Shown here: positions 53,117 to 62,271 of the stretch, piece after piece
How positions within the stretch are numbered: the first letter of the stretch is position 1
Layout of the letters: every line of letters begins with the position of its first letter
Assembly: GCA_019694555.1 (NCBI GenBank)
Contig: JAIBBS010000006.1
Coordinates: 20,628 to 84,627 of the forward strand
Reading direction: 5' to 3'
Length of the DNA: 64,000 nucleotides
DNA from: Nannocystaceae bacterium
GTDB lineage: Bacteria > Myxococcota_A > Polyangia > Nannocystales > Nannocystaceae
Made by a program: the position numbers and the translations under genes
Notes under the pieces: generated by a model
The model's database searches: none
Seen by the model: the letters and a program-made list of their open reading frames with translations, nothing else
Told to the model about the DNA's origin: nothing

Positions 53117-54481
53117 CTACCGCGGCGCGGCAGTGGGCCCAAGTCCGTCGGTCACGATCGGTGCGGCCTGGGGCTGCGGCGCGTCGGCGATGGCGAACGC
53201 GCGCTGCAGCGTCGCGATCGCGCGGGCCGCCGAGGCCGGGTCGGCCGCGTGCACGCGCGCCAGCGGGCGATCGGGTCCGACGTGCTCGCCGATGCCGGCG
53301 ACCTCGACCAGGCCGACGCCGGGGTCGATGCGGTCGGCCGCGTGCCGACGTCCGCCGCCGAGCTGCAGCACCGCGATGCCGACCTCGCGCACGTCGATGC
53401 TCGCGACCACACCCGCGCGCTGCGGCGCGGCGTCGCACACGATCGGTGCCCGTGGCAGCAGCGCGTCCGCGCGCTCGAGCAGATCGCCCGGGCCCCCGAG
53501 CGCGCGCACCATCTGGCCGAAGCGCTCGGCCGCGTGGCCGCTGCGCACGGCTTGCTCGGCGCGCGTGCGTGCCTCGGCGACCGACGGCGCGAGCTTGCAG
53601 CTGGCCAACAGCTCCGCGGCCAGGGCGTAGGTGACCTCGGCGAGCCGCGGCTCGGTCGGCTCGCCGCGCAGCATCGCGATCGACTCGTGGACCTCGAGCG
53701 CGTTGCCGGCGGTGCGACCGAGCACCTGGTTCATGTCGGTGACCAGCGCAACCGTGGGCAGCCCCGCACCGGCCGCGACGCTGACGATGCTCTGCGCCAG
53801 CTCGCGTGCCATCGGCAGCGTGTCGGCGAAGGCGCCCGAGCCCCACTTCACGTCCATGACCAGGTACTGCAGGCCCGCCGCCAGCTTCTTCGACAGGATC
53901 GACGCGGTGATGAGCGGGATCGACTCCACCGTCGCGGTGACGTCACGGATGGCGTAGAAGCGGCGATCGGCCGGCGCCAGCGCGGCGGTCTGGCCGATGA
54001 TGGCGCAGCCGACCTGCTGCAACACCGCACGGAAGCGATCGGGCTCGGGCGTGGCGACGTAGCCTGGGATCGACTCGAGCTTGTCCAGCGTGCCTCCGGT
54101 GTGGCCCAGGCCGCGACCGGAGATCATCGGCACCGCGGCGCCGCAGGCCGCGAGCAGCGGCGCGAGCACGAGGCTGACCTTGTCGCCCACGCCGCCGGTG
54201 CTGTGCTTGTCGACCACCGGGCCCGGCAACGCCGCGTCGGACCAGTCGAGCACGGTGCCCGAGCGCATCATCGCGCGGGTGAGTGCGACGCGTTCGTCCA
54301 TGCCCATGCCGCGGAAGAACACCGCCATCGCCAGTGCGGCGACTTGACCCTCGGTGAAGCTGCCGTCGACCAGGCCGCGCACGAACGCGTCGATCTCCGC
54401 GACCGACAGCGCGGCGCCGTCGCGCTTGTGGCGGATGATCTCCTGCGGGAGCAGCTCGGGGGTCGGCTCGCTGGGGCTCAC
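53117..54481 (-). CDS. deoA: thymidine / pyrimidine-nucleoside phosphorylase
   Basis: A 454-residue enzyme splitting thymidine or (deoxy)uridine with phosphate to a base and (deoxy)ribose-1-phosphate. The family signature [20 protein letters not shown] is present (~122-141), as are [15 protein letters not shown] (phosphate/pyrimidine site) and [11 protein letters not shown]. The C-terminal domain carries the usual beta-barrel ([12 protein letters not shown]). Start GTG 54481. It is on the same strand as the ALDH and deoC genes upstream, as expected for a deoxynucleoside catabolic unit. It ends 12 bases from the start side of the DUF2341 gene. Confidence 0.95.
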   Translation of the reverse strand: MSPSEPTPELLPQEIIRHKRDGAALSVAEIDAFVRGLVDGSFTEGQVAALAMAVFFRGMGMDERVALTRAMMRSGTVLDWSDAALPGPVVDKHSTGGVGDKVSLVLAPLLAACGAAVPMISGRGLGHTGGTLDKLESIPGYVATPEPDRFRAVLQQVGCAIIGQTAALAPADRRFYAIRDVTATVESIPLITASILSKKLAAGLQYLVMDVKWGSGAFADTLPMARELAQSIVSVAAGAGLPTVALVTDMNQVLGRTAGNALEVHESIAMLRGEPTEPRLAEVTYALAAELLASCKLAPSVAEARTRAEQAVRSGHAAERFGQMVRALGGPGDLLERADALLPRAPIVCDAAPQRAGVVASIDVREVGIAVLQLGGGRRHAADRIDPGVGLVEVAGIGEHVGPDRPLARVHAADPASAARAIATLQRAFAIADAPQPQAAPIVTDGLGPTAAPR

Positions 54482-54574
54482 GGCCCGAAGGTGCCACGTC
54501 GCGGCGCCGCTGCCCACGGACCCGGGCGCAGATCCGGCGCCGCGGCCCGTGCAGCCGCGGTCACCGCACCGCGT

Positions 54575-56986
54575 TCACTCCCCGTACGGGACCCACACGT
54601 TCTTGACCTGCACCGCCTGGCGCAGGAATTCGCGGCCCTCGCCCTGGCGCGGGTCGAACCAGTCGCGCGCGCGGCCGTAGTTCACCCACGTCCGCTTCAT
54701 GTTGCCGATGCTCCCGAGCTCGACCACGCGGCTGCCGGCGGCGGGACCGAAGTACCACGCGGCGTCGACCTCGTCGTGCTCGGCGATGATCTTGGCGAGG
54801 TCGTCGCGCACGCCGGTGACGATGTTGACCACGCCGCCGGGCACGTCGGAGGTGTCGAGCACCTGGTAGAAGTCGGTGACCGCGAGCGGGAAGCGCTGTG
54901 ACGGCACCACGACCACGCGATTGCCGACGGCGATCGCCGGCGCGACCAGGGACACGAAGCCCAGCAGCGGACACTCGTCGGGGCAGGCGATGCCGATGAT
55001 GCCGATGGCCTCGTTCATCGCGATCGCCACGCCGCGCACCGGCGGGTTGTGGACCACGCCCTCGAACTTGTCGGCCCACGCGCCGTAGGAGAACAGCCGC
55101 GCGACCGTGGCCTCGAGCTCGCGCTCGGCCGCCGCGACGTCGCCACCGTGCTGGGCCAGTCGCGCGACGAACTCGGTACGGCGTGCGAGCAGGTTCTCGG
55201 CGACGTAGTACAGCACCTGCGCGCGGTTGTGGGCGGTCGCGCCGGTCCAGCCGGTGGCCGCGCGCGCGGCCTCGACCGCATCGCGGATGTCCTTGCGCGT
55301 GCCGTCGCCGACCTCGCCGCGCAGCGTGCCATCGTGACCGACGATCGCGCGGCAGTAGGTCGCGTCGGGCCGCACCTGCTTGCCGCCGATGTACAGCTTG
55401 GGCGTGCGATCGATCGACACCAGCGCGCCGTCGCTGCCGGCCAGGTGCAGGCCGCCGGGCACGAAGCCGGGGTAGGGCTCGCTCGCGGCGGCCTCGGGCA
55501 GCTGCGGCAGCCCGTGCTCGAACGCGGGCTCGAGGTAGGCGTACATGCCTTCGATGCCGCCCTCGCGACCGAAGCCCGACTCGCGGTAGCCGCCGAAGCC
55601 GCAGGCCGCATCGAAGGTGTTGGTCGAGTTGACCCACACCACGCCGCAGCGCAGCCGCGGCGCCACGTCGAGCGCGAGGTTGATGCTCTCGCTCCACACG
55701 CTCGCGGCCAGGCCGTAGCGGGTGTTGTTCGCCAGCTCGACCGCCTCGTCGGGGGTCCGGAACGTCATCGACACCAGCACCGGGCCGAAGATCTCCTCCT
55801 GCACGATGCTCGACGCCGGGTGCACGTCGGTGAACAGCGTCGGCGGGTAGAAGCAACCCTCGGTCGGCACTGCCCACGACGGCTGCCACAGGGTCGCGCC
55901 CTCGGCCACGCCCTGGCGCACCAGCGCGTCGATGCGCTGCAGCTGCACCGGCGCCACGATCGCGCCGATGTCGATGCACTTGTCGAGTGGATCGCCCACG
56001 CGCAAGGTCTCCATGCGCGCGCGCAGCTTGGACCACAGCGCCTGCGCCACGTCCTCCTGCACCAGCAGCCGCGAGCCCGCGCAGCAGACCTGGCCCTGGT
56101 TGAACCAGATCGCATCGACCACGCCCTCGACCGCGCTGTCGAGGTCGGCGTCGTTGAACACGATGAACGGCGACTTGCCGCCGAGCTCGAGCGTGAGGTG
56201 CTTGCCCGAGCCCGCGGTGGCCTTGCGGATGATGCGGCCGACCTCGGTCGAGCCGGTGAACGCGATCTTGTCGATGCCGGGGTGCTCGACCATCAGTGCG
56301 CCGGTGCTGCCATCGCCGTCGAGCACGTTGACCACGCCCTTGGGCAGACCCGCGCGCTCGACCAGCTCGGCGAACAGCAACGCCGACAGCGGCGTGAACT
56401 CGGCGGGCTTGAGCACGCAGGTGTTGCCCGCCGCGAGCGCGGGCGCGATCTTCCACGCCAGCATCAACAGCGGGAAGTTCCACGGGATGATCTGACCCAC
56501 GACGCCGATGGCGCGGTAGCCCGGCAGCTCGCTGTCGAGCAGCTGCGCCCAGCCGGCGTGGTGCAGGAAGTGGCGGGCGACCAGCGGGATGTCGATGTCG
56601 CGGGTCTCGCGGATGGGCTTGCCGTTGTCGAGCGTCTCGACCACGCTGAGCAGTCGCGCGTGGCGTTGGATCAAGCGCGCGAGCGCGTACAGGTGACGCG
56701 CGCGCGCGTGGCCCGGCAGCGCGGCCCAGCCGGGTTGCGCCGCGCGTGCGGCCGCGACCGCAGCGTCGACATCGGCCTTGCCGGCGTGCGCGACCTTGCC
56801 GAGCTCGCGGCCGGTGCTGGGATCGATGGTCGCGAAGTAGGCCCCCGATGCGGGCGCGACCCAGCGTCCGTCGATGAAGTGATCGAAGCGATTGCCGTGG
56901 GCCTCGAGCCACGCCAGCGCGGCGCTGGCCGACTCGGGCGCGGGCCCGTACTCCATGCTCTCGTAGATCTCGGCGACGCTGGTCAC
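54575..56986 (-). CDS. two-domain ALDH16-type aldehyde dehydrogenase
   Basis: An 803-residue protein with two tandem aldehyde dehydrogenase domains. Domain 1 (~20-500) is complete: PWNF with Asn170, Lys193 in VLKPAE, the NAD loop FTGSTEVG, Glu267 in LELGGK and the catalytic Cys301 in GQVCCAG. Domain 2 (~525-800) keeps the cofactor-fold part (IIGIACPDECPLLGFV, VPGGVVNIVTG) but lacks the catalytic Cys/Glu motifs. This is the ALDH16 architecture. An AGGAG site 6 bases before GTG 56986 fixes the start. Located between deoC and deoA, it probably oxidises the acetaldehyde or glyceraldehyde-derived aldehydes released by DeoC. Confidence 0.88.
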   Translation of the reverse strand: MTSVAEIYESMEYGPAPESASAALAWLEAHGNRFDHFIDGRWVAPASGAYFATIDPSTGRELGKVAHAGKADVDAAVAAARAAQPGWAALPGHARARHLYALARLIQRHARLLSVVETLDNGKPIRETRDIDIPLVARHFLHHAGWAQLLDSELPGYRAIGVVGQIIPWNFPLLMLAWKIAPALAAGNTCVLKPAEFTPLSALLFAELVERAGLPKGVVNVLDGDGSTGALMVEHPGIDKIAFTGSTEVGRIIRKATAGSGKHLTLELGGKSPFIVFNDADLDSAVEGVVDAIWFNQGQVCCAGSRLLVQEDVAQALWSKLRARMETLRVGDPLDKCIDIGAIVAPVQLQRIDALVRQGVAEGATLWQPSWAVPTEGCFYPPTLFTDVHPASSIVQEEIFGPVLVSMTFRTPDEAVELANNTRYGLAASVWSESINLALDVAPRLRCGVVWVNSTNTFDAACGFGGYRESGFGREGGIEGMYAYLEPAFEHGLPQLPEAAASEPYPGFVPGGLHLAGSDGALVSIDRTPKLYIGGKQVRPDATYCRAIVGHDGTLRGEVGDGTRKDIRDAVEAARAATGWTGATAHNRAQVLYYVAENLLARRTEFVARLAQHGGDVAAAERELEATVARLFSYGAWADKFEGVVHNPPVRGVAIAMNEAIGIIGIACPDECPLLGFVSLVAPAIAVGNRVVVVPSQRFPLAVTDFYQVLDTSDVPGGVVNIVTGVRDDLAKIIAEHDEVDAAWYFGPAAGSRVVELGSIGNMKRTWVNYGRARDWFDPRQGEGREFLRQAVQVKNVWVPYGE

Positions 56987-57069
56987 GGCGGCTCCTGGCG
57001 CGGCCTCGGGGCGGTCGCGCGCGCCGAGCATGCCGCAAAACCGCGGCGCGCCAAAGCGGCGCCGCGCGG

Positions 57070-58095
57070 CTACGCCAGCGGGTGGCGGTAGCCGGCCGAG
57101 TAGCGGCCGGTGACGTGGTGCTCGAGCTGCCGCTCGATGTCGGTCAGCAGGCTCGACGCGCCGAAGCGAAACAGCTCGGGCTCGAGCCACGGCCGGCCCA
57201 GCTCGTCCTTCATCATCGCGAGGTAGACCAGCGCCTGCTTGGCCTGACCGATGCCGCCGGCGGGCTTGAAGCCGATCTGCACGCCGGTGCGCTCGAGGAA
57301 TTCGCGGATCATCCGCACCATCACCAGGCTCACCGGCAACGTCGCGTTGGTGCTCTCCTTGCCGGTCGAGGTCTTGATGAAGTCCGCGCCGGCCATCATG
57401 CACACCAAGCTCGCGCGCGCGACGTTGCGCAGCACGCGGAGATCGCCGGTCGCGAGGATGGCCTTGAGGTGCGCGTCGCCGCAGGCCTCGCGGAAGGCCT
57501 TGACCTCGTCGTACATCGCCTGCCAGTTGCCGGTGAACAGGTGCGCGCGCGTGATGACGATGTCGATCTCTTGCGCGCCCGCGGCCACCGAGGCCTCGAT
57601 CTCGCGGATGCGCTCGCGCAGCGGCGACAGGCCTGCGGGGAAGCCGGCCGAGACCGCGGCGACCGGGATGCCGCTGCCGGCCAGCGCCTCGACCGCGACC
57701 GGCACCATCTCGTGGTAGACGCAGACCGCGGCGGTGCGCAGCTCGAGCGAGCCGACGCCGAGCGCGTCGACCAGGTGTTGCTCGAGTGGGCGGCGGGCCT
57801 TCGCGCACAGCCGCTGCACGCGGCCAGGGGTGTCGTCGCCCTGCAGCGTCGTCAGATCCATCAGTCGGATCGCGCGCAGCAGCCACGCGGCCTGCCACTG
57901 CTTCTTCACGCCGCGGCGCGGGCCGATGGTGGCGGCGCGACGCTCGACCGCGCTGCGGTTGACGCGGACGTCGCGGACCCAGTCGAGCAACAGCGGCATG
58001 CCGGGGTTGCGGGCGTGGGCGGGGCTGGCCACGGTGACGGCCGGGACCGGTCGGAGCGCGGAAGCGGTGTCGAGGGAGCTGTCGCCGGGGGCCAT
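57070..58095 (-). CDS. deoC: deoxyribose-phosphate aldolase
   Basis: A 341-residue class I aldolase cleaving 2-deoxyribose-5-phosphate to acetaldehyde and glyceraldehyde-3-phosphate. Catalytic residues are visible: Asp178 in AGAQEIDIV, the Schiff-base Lys241 in DFIKTSTGKES, and Lys277 in GFKPAGGIG. The protein is longer than E. coli DeoC (259 residues) because of an N-terminal extension of ~70 residues, as in several bacterial and animal homologues. ATG 58095 is preferred over upstream GTGs because the added codons are Arg/Gly-poor-fit sequence. It is the first gene of the deoC-ALDH-deoA unit. Confidence 0.94.
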   Translation of the reverse strand: MAPGDSSLDTASALRPVPAVTVASPAHARNPGMPLLLDWVRDVRVNRSAVERRAATIGPRRGVKKQWQAAWLLRAIRLMDLTTLQGDDTPGRVQRLCAKARRPLEQHLVDALGVGSLELRTAAVCVYHEMVPVAVEALAGSGIPVAAVSAGFPAGLSPLRERIREIEASVAAGAQEIDIVITRAHLFTGNWQAMYDEVKAFREACGDAHLKAILATGDLRVLRNVARASLVCMMAGADFIKTSTGKESTNATLPVSLVMVRMIREFLERTGVQIGFKPAGGIGQAKQALVYLAMMKDELGRPWLEPELFRFGASSLLTDIERQLEHHVTGRYSAGYRHPLA

Positions 58096-58211
58096 GACGT
58101 CGAGCCGCGGAATCGCCGCAGGCCTTGCAGTCTGCACCCAGCCTGCGTCGCGATGGAAGCCCGATCCGCGACAAGGGCCGCGGCCGCCGTCGTCGCGGCG
58201 TGCGGCCCGGG

Positions 58212-60164
58212 TCACGCGCGGGGTGTGGCCGCGGCGTCGAGGATCTCGCGGACCTTGCGCGAGAGCGGACCGGGCGTGATGGGCTTGGGCAGGAAGGCGG
58301 CGTTGGGGTCGAGGCCGCGCTGCAGCGTGGTGTCGTCGGCGTGGCCCGACATGAACAGCACCGGCAGCTGCGGTCGTCGCTCGCGCAGGCGTCGGACCAG
58401 CTCCGTGCCGCTCATCTGTGGCATGAGCACGTCGGTGACGACGAGGGCGAAGCGATCGGGCTCGGCGTCGAAGCGCTCGATCGCCTGCACGCCGTCGGGC
58501 ACCGCGACGACGGTGTAGCCCTGTCGCTCGAGGATGACGCGCGCGAGCGCGCGGACGGTGTCGTCGTCCTCGACCAGCAAGAGGGTCTCGCCACCGCGGG
58601 GTCGTGCCGCGGGCGTGCTCACGGCGTCTGCCTCGGTCGCCTCATCCTCGCGCAGCGCCGGGAACACCACGCGCACGCAGGTGCCGTGGCCGGGCGTGCT
58701 GTGGATCGCCATCGCGCCGCCGCTTTGTTGCACGATGCCCAGCACCGTCGACAGCCCCAGCCCGGTGCCGCGCTCGGGCCCCTTGGTGGTGAAGAACGGC
58801 TCGCACGCCCGCGCGAGCACCTCGGGCGCCATGCCGACGCCGTCGTCGGCGACCTCGAGCAGGACGTGCAGGCCGGTGGCCGCACCGAGGAAGTCCGCGC
58901 GCGACGTCTCGTCGAGCGTGATCGTGCCGGTGCGCACCCGGATGGTCCCGCCCTCGGGCATGGCATCGCGCGCGTTGACGACGAGGTTGAGCAGCACCTG
59001 GCCCAGCTGGCCCACGTCGAGCCGTGCGCGTGGCAGCGGACCGCCGAGCTCGGTGACGAGCTGCACGTCCTCGCGCAGCAGTCGCAGCAACAGCGAACGC
59101 GTCGACGTGACGACCTCGCCCAGGTCGAGCGCCTGCGGGCGCAGGACCTGGCGGCGACCCACGGCGAGCAGCTGCCGCGTGAGTGCGGCACCGCGCTCGC
59201 CCGCGCCGCGGATCTCCAGCAACGCGTCGCGGGTCGCGGCGTCGAGGTCCGGGTTGTCCAGCGCCAGCTCGGCGCAAGAGAGCACCACCGACAGCAGGTT
59301 GTTGAAGTCGTGCGCGACGCCGCCGGCGAGGCGGCCGATGGCCTCGGTCTTCTGCACCTGACGCAGCTCGGCCTCGCGCTGTCGCAGCTCCGCCTCGGCG
59401 CGCTTGCGCTCAGTGACGTCGAGCATGAACGAGATGCCCTCGCGCTCGTCGAGCATCGCGATGCCCGCGAGCACGTGCGCCTGCGACCCGTCGCGTCGGG
59501 TCAGCGTGAGCTCCACGCGCTCGGCCTTGCCGGTGGCGACGAGGTCGCGCGACAACGCGGTGTCCGGCGCCAGGGCGCTGGGATCGAGCACGTCGGTCCA
59601 GCGCAGGGTCCCCGCGCGGATCTCGTCGCGGCGTGCACCGATGAGCGCCAGGTAGGCGTCGTTGGCCTCGAGGATGACGCCCTCGGTGTCGGCGCTGGCG
59701 ATGGCGATGATGCCCGACTCGTACAGGCGCGCGAAGCGGGCCTCGCTGCGACGCAGCGCCAGCTCGGCGACACCGCGGGCGGCCCGCGACGCACGCGCCC
59801 GCAGCTCGCGCTCGATCGCCGGCACCAGACGTGCGATGCGGTCCTTGACCACGAAGTCGCGCGCGCCCAGCCGCATGGCCTCCGCCGCGGTCTCCTCGCC
59901 GATGGTGCCCGAGACCAGCACGACCGGCAGATCGAGCCCCGACTGCGCGACGATGGCGAGCGCCTCGTAGGCGCTGAAGCCCGGCATCGACCAGTCCGAG
60001 AGCACGATGTCCCAGCTGCCCTCGCGCAGCGCCCGGCGCAGCTCCGGCTCGGACGCGATGCGCAGCGCGCTGCAATCGGGGAAGCCCTCACGCACGGCGC
60101 GAAGCGTGAGCTTCGCGTCGGTGCTCGAGTCCTCGAGCAGCAGCACGCGCAGCGGAGCGTTCAC
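58212..60164 (-). CDS. hybrid histidine kinase (REC-PAS-HisKA-HATPase-REC)
   Basis: A 650-residue soluble signalling protein with no TM segment. REC1 spans ~5-120 (Asp57 in SDWSMPG, Lys108). PAS spans ~140-255. The HisKA motif VAHDFNNLLSVV places the phosphoacceptor at His285. The HATPase has its N box at Asn397 (NLVVNARDAM), DDGVG at 440-444 and GTGLGLS. REC2 spans ~527-645 (Asp578 in VTDVLMP, Lys627). Two receivers flank the kinase, implying phosphorelay control. The GTG start overlaps the upstream kinase gene by GTGA, so both are co-translated. Confidence 0.93.
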   Translation of the reverse strand: MNAPLRVLLLEDSSTDAKLTLRAVREGFPDCSALRIASEPELRRALREGSWDIVLSDWSMPGFSAYEALAIVAQSGLDLPVVLVSGTIGEETAAEAMRLGARDFVVKDRIARLVPAIERELRARASRAARGVAELALRRSEARFARLYESGIIAIASADTEGVILEANDAYLALIGARRDEIRAGTLRWTDVLDPSALAPDTALSRDLVATGKAERVELTLTRRDGSQAHVLAGIAMLDEREGISFMLDVTERKRAEAELRQREAELRQVQKTEAIGRLAGGVAHDFNNLLSVVLSCAELALDNPDLDAATRDALLEIRGAGERGAALTRQLLAVGRRQVLRPQALDLGEVVTSTRSLLLRLLREDVQLVTELGGPLPRARLDVGQLGQVLLNLVVNARDAMPEGGTIRVRTGTITLDETSRADFLGAATGLHVLLEVADDGVGMAPEVLARACEPFFTTKGPERGTGLGLSTVLGIVQQSGGAMAIHSTPGHGTCVRVVFPALREDEATEADAVSTPAARPRGGETLLLVEDDDTVRALARVILERQGYTVVAVPDGVQAIERFDAEPDRFALVVTDVLMPQMSGTELVRRLRERRPQLPVLFMSGHADDTTLQRGLDPNAAFLPKPITPGPLSRKVREILDAAATPRA

Positions 60165-61279
60165 GCAGCCCCCTCGTCGGGCAGCGTGAAGCAGAACGTG
60201 GCGCCCTCGCCGGGCTGCGACGTGGCCCACAGCTCGCCGCCGTGTCGACGCACGATCCGGCGTGCGGTCGCGAGCCCGATGCCGGTGCCGGCGAACTCGT
60301 GCTCGGGGTGGAGCCGTACGAACGGCGTGAACAGTCGCGCCGCGCGGGCGGGATCGAACCCAACGCCGTTGTCGCGCACGAAGAAGCAGCGGCCCCCGGC
60401 AGACGTGGTCTCACCGAACTCGATGCGCGCGGGACAGACGTGCGCGGTGAACTTCCACGCGTTGCGCAACAGGTTGTCGAGCAGCGGTCGCACCAGCGAC
60501 GGGTCGACCCACGCCTGCAGATCCGCGTCGACCGTGACATCCACCGTGCGCGACGGGTCCTCGCGCGCGTAGCGGCGCAGCAGCTGGCGCGCGAGCGCGC
60601 CGATCTCCACGTGGTCGCGTCGCAGCTCCGCCCTCGACGCGCGCGACAGCGACAGCAGGGCGTCGATCAGCGCGGTCATTCGGGCGGCGTTGTCGCGAAT
60701 CTCGGCGAGGCAGTCGCGGCCGTCGTCATCGAGCGCGCGCGCGTGCTCGCGAGCGAGGATCTCGGCGAAGCCGCTGATGCCGCGCAGGGGCGCACGCAGG
60801 TCGTGCGCGGCCGCATCGCTGAAGCTCTCGAGCTCCTGGTACGCGAGCTCGAGCGCGCGCTGGGTGGCCCGGCGCGCGCTCACGTCTCGGATCGCCGCGA
60901 CGACGATGCGGCCGCTCGAGGCCTCGAATGGCCGCAGGCTGATCTCGACCGGGAGCTGGCTGCCGTCACTGCGCTGCGCGAGCAGCTCGAGCTGCGAGCC
61001 CATGGCGCGCGCGCGGGTCTCCTGTACGAATGCCGCGCGGTGCCGCGCGTGGGCGTCGCGCTGCGGCTCCGGCACCAGGCACTCGATCGGGCTCCCCAGC
61101 AGCCGCTCCCGCTCGTAGCCCAGCACCCGCAGTGCCTCGCCGTTGACCGCGACGATGAGGCCGTGGTCGTCGACGGCGACCATCGCATCGGGCGCGAGCT
61201 CGAGGAACGCCTCGAGCGGGGCGGTCGCAGCGACGGACACGTCGAGGGATCCTTGCTGTGGCGCGCGCGTCCCGTCCAT
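60161..61279 (-). CDS. PAS sensor histidine kinase
   Basis: A 372-residue soluble kinase. The PAS domain lies at ~22-135 (LAPDAMVAVDDHGLIVAVN, VLGYERERLLG, RSDGSQLPVEISLRPF). HisKA follows with the phosphoacceptor His159 in AAAHDLRAPLRGISG. The HATPase domain has NLLRNAWKF, VRDNGVGFD and GTGIGLATARRIV. It has no TM or signal sequence, so it senses a cytoplasmic cue via PAS. It lies between the LuxR-type gene (25 bases upstream) and the hybrid kinase (4-base overlap), forming a three-gene signalling operon. Confidence 0.93.
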   Translation of the reverse strand: MDGTRAPQQGSLDVSVAATAPLEAFLELAPDAMVAVDDHGLIVAVNGEALRVLGYERERLLGSPIECLVPEPQRDAHARHRAAFVQETRARAMGSQLELLAQRSDGSQLPVEISLRPFEASSGRIVVAAIRDVSARRATQRALELAYQELESFSDAAAHDLRAPLRGISGFAEILAREHARALDDDGRDCLAEIRDNAARMTALIDALLSLSRASRAELRRDHVEIGALARQLLRRYAREDPSRTVDVTVDADLQAWVDPSLVRPLLDNLLRNAWKFTAHVCPARIEFGETTSAGGRCFFVRDNGVGFDPARAARLFTPFVRLHPEHEFAGTGIGLATARRIVRRHGGELWATSQPGEGATFCFTLPDEGAA

Positions 61280-61304
61280 CGGGGAACGCCTGCCGGACTC
61301 GCGT

Positions 61305-62141
61305 TCAGCTGTTGGCGTCGACGAGGCCGGTGCGGACGGCGTATCGAACCAACCCAGCCACACCGCGCGCGCCGACTCGCAGCAGGATCTGTGCGCGGTG
61401 GCTCTCCACCGTCTTCACGCTCAAGGACAGCGCGGTCGCGATCTCTCGCGTCGAGTGACCTTCGGCGATCAGCTTGAGGACCTCGAGCTGGCGCGCCGTC
61501 AGCGGCAGCGTCCGGTCTCCTCCGCTCGCGGCCGCGGGGCCGTGGAGCCCGACCGACGAGCATGGACCGGGCGCAGCCTGAGGGGCGGCCCCGGTGGTGT
61601 CGCCCTCGAGTTCCTCGCAGCCGGCTCGCATCGCCGCGGCGACGGGGGTGCGGGCGCGGGAGACCTCGTTGCGCGCCGCGTCGCCGACGGCGACCTCCGC
61701 GGCCGCGAGGCGAGCGTCGATCGCGGCGAGCAGTGGGAGCACGTCGCGGTCGGGCTCGTCGGTCGACGCGGCCGCGCGGAGCCCCCGGACGATCGCGGGG
61801 CCGATCCGATCGAGCGCGTCGATGCCGACACACTCGATCGCGCGGCCACGCCACGCGAAGACGCCGACATCCGTGGCGAGCTCGGGGTTGAGCAGCAGCA
61901 GCGGCATGTCGGGTGCCAGGCTGTGGCTGAGCTCGAACGTCTCCAACGGCCGGGACCAGCCCACGTCCGCGTCGACGATCAACCCGTGCCAGCTGCGGCG
62001 TGCGAACGCGTCGCGCAGCGCCTGGGTGGATTCGACACCGACGACGTCGGCATCGAATCCCTGAGTGGCGAGCGCCGCACGTACGCGATCGACGTGGTCA
62101 GCGTCGCCCTGCAGCATCAACAGATCCAGGTGCTTGATCAC
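61305..62141 (-). CDS. LuxR-type transcription regulator with degenerate receiver
   Basis: A 278-residue protein from GTG 62141, with a GGGAGG ribosome site upstream. The N-terminal ~120 residues have a receiver-like fold (LDLLMLQGDADHV, GLIVDADV) but lack the acidic pair after strand 1 and the conserved Lys. A helical linker follows. The C-terminal ~65 residues are a LuxR/GerE helix-turn-helix (LTARQLEVLKLIAEGHSTREIATALSLSVKTVESHRAQI). It is probably controlled by partner proteins rather than by ordinary phosphorylation. First gene of the signalling operon; a TACACT -10-like element lies ~40 bases upstream. Confidence 0.87.
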   Translation of the reverse strand: MIKHLDLLMLQGDADHVDRVRAALATQGFDADVVGVESTQALRDAFARRSWHGLIVDADVGWSRPLETFELSHSLAPDMPLLLLNPELATDVGVFAWRGRAIECVGIDALDRIGPAIVRGLRAAASTDEPDRDVLPLLAAIDARLAAAEVAVGDAARNEVSRARTPVAAAMRAGCEELEGDTTGAAPQAAPGPCSSVGLHGPAAASGGDRTLPLTARQLEVLKLIAEGHSTREIATALSLSVKTVESHRAQILLRVGARGVAGLVRYAVRTGLVDANS

Positions 62142-62271
62142 GACGCCCACTCCGCCTCCCGCGAGTTGCAAGGGCAGTGTACAGCCATTCCCGGATTCCG
62201 CGAGGGGGCGACGCCGCCTGCGACTGCGGGCCGCTCGCCTCCGGGATTCCCTGAGAGCGATCGATCGGGCG

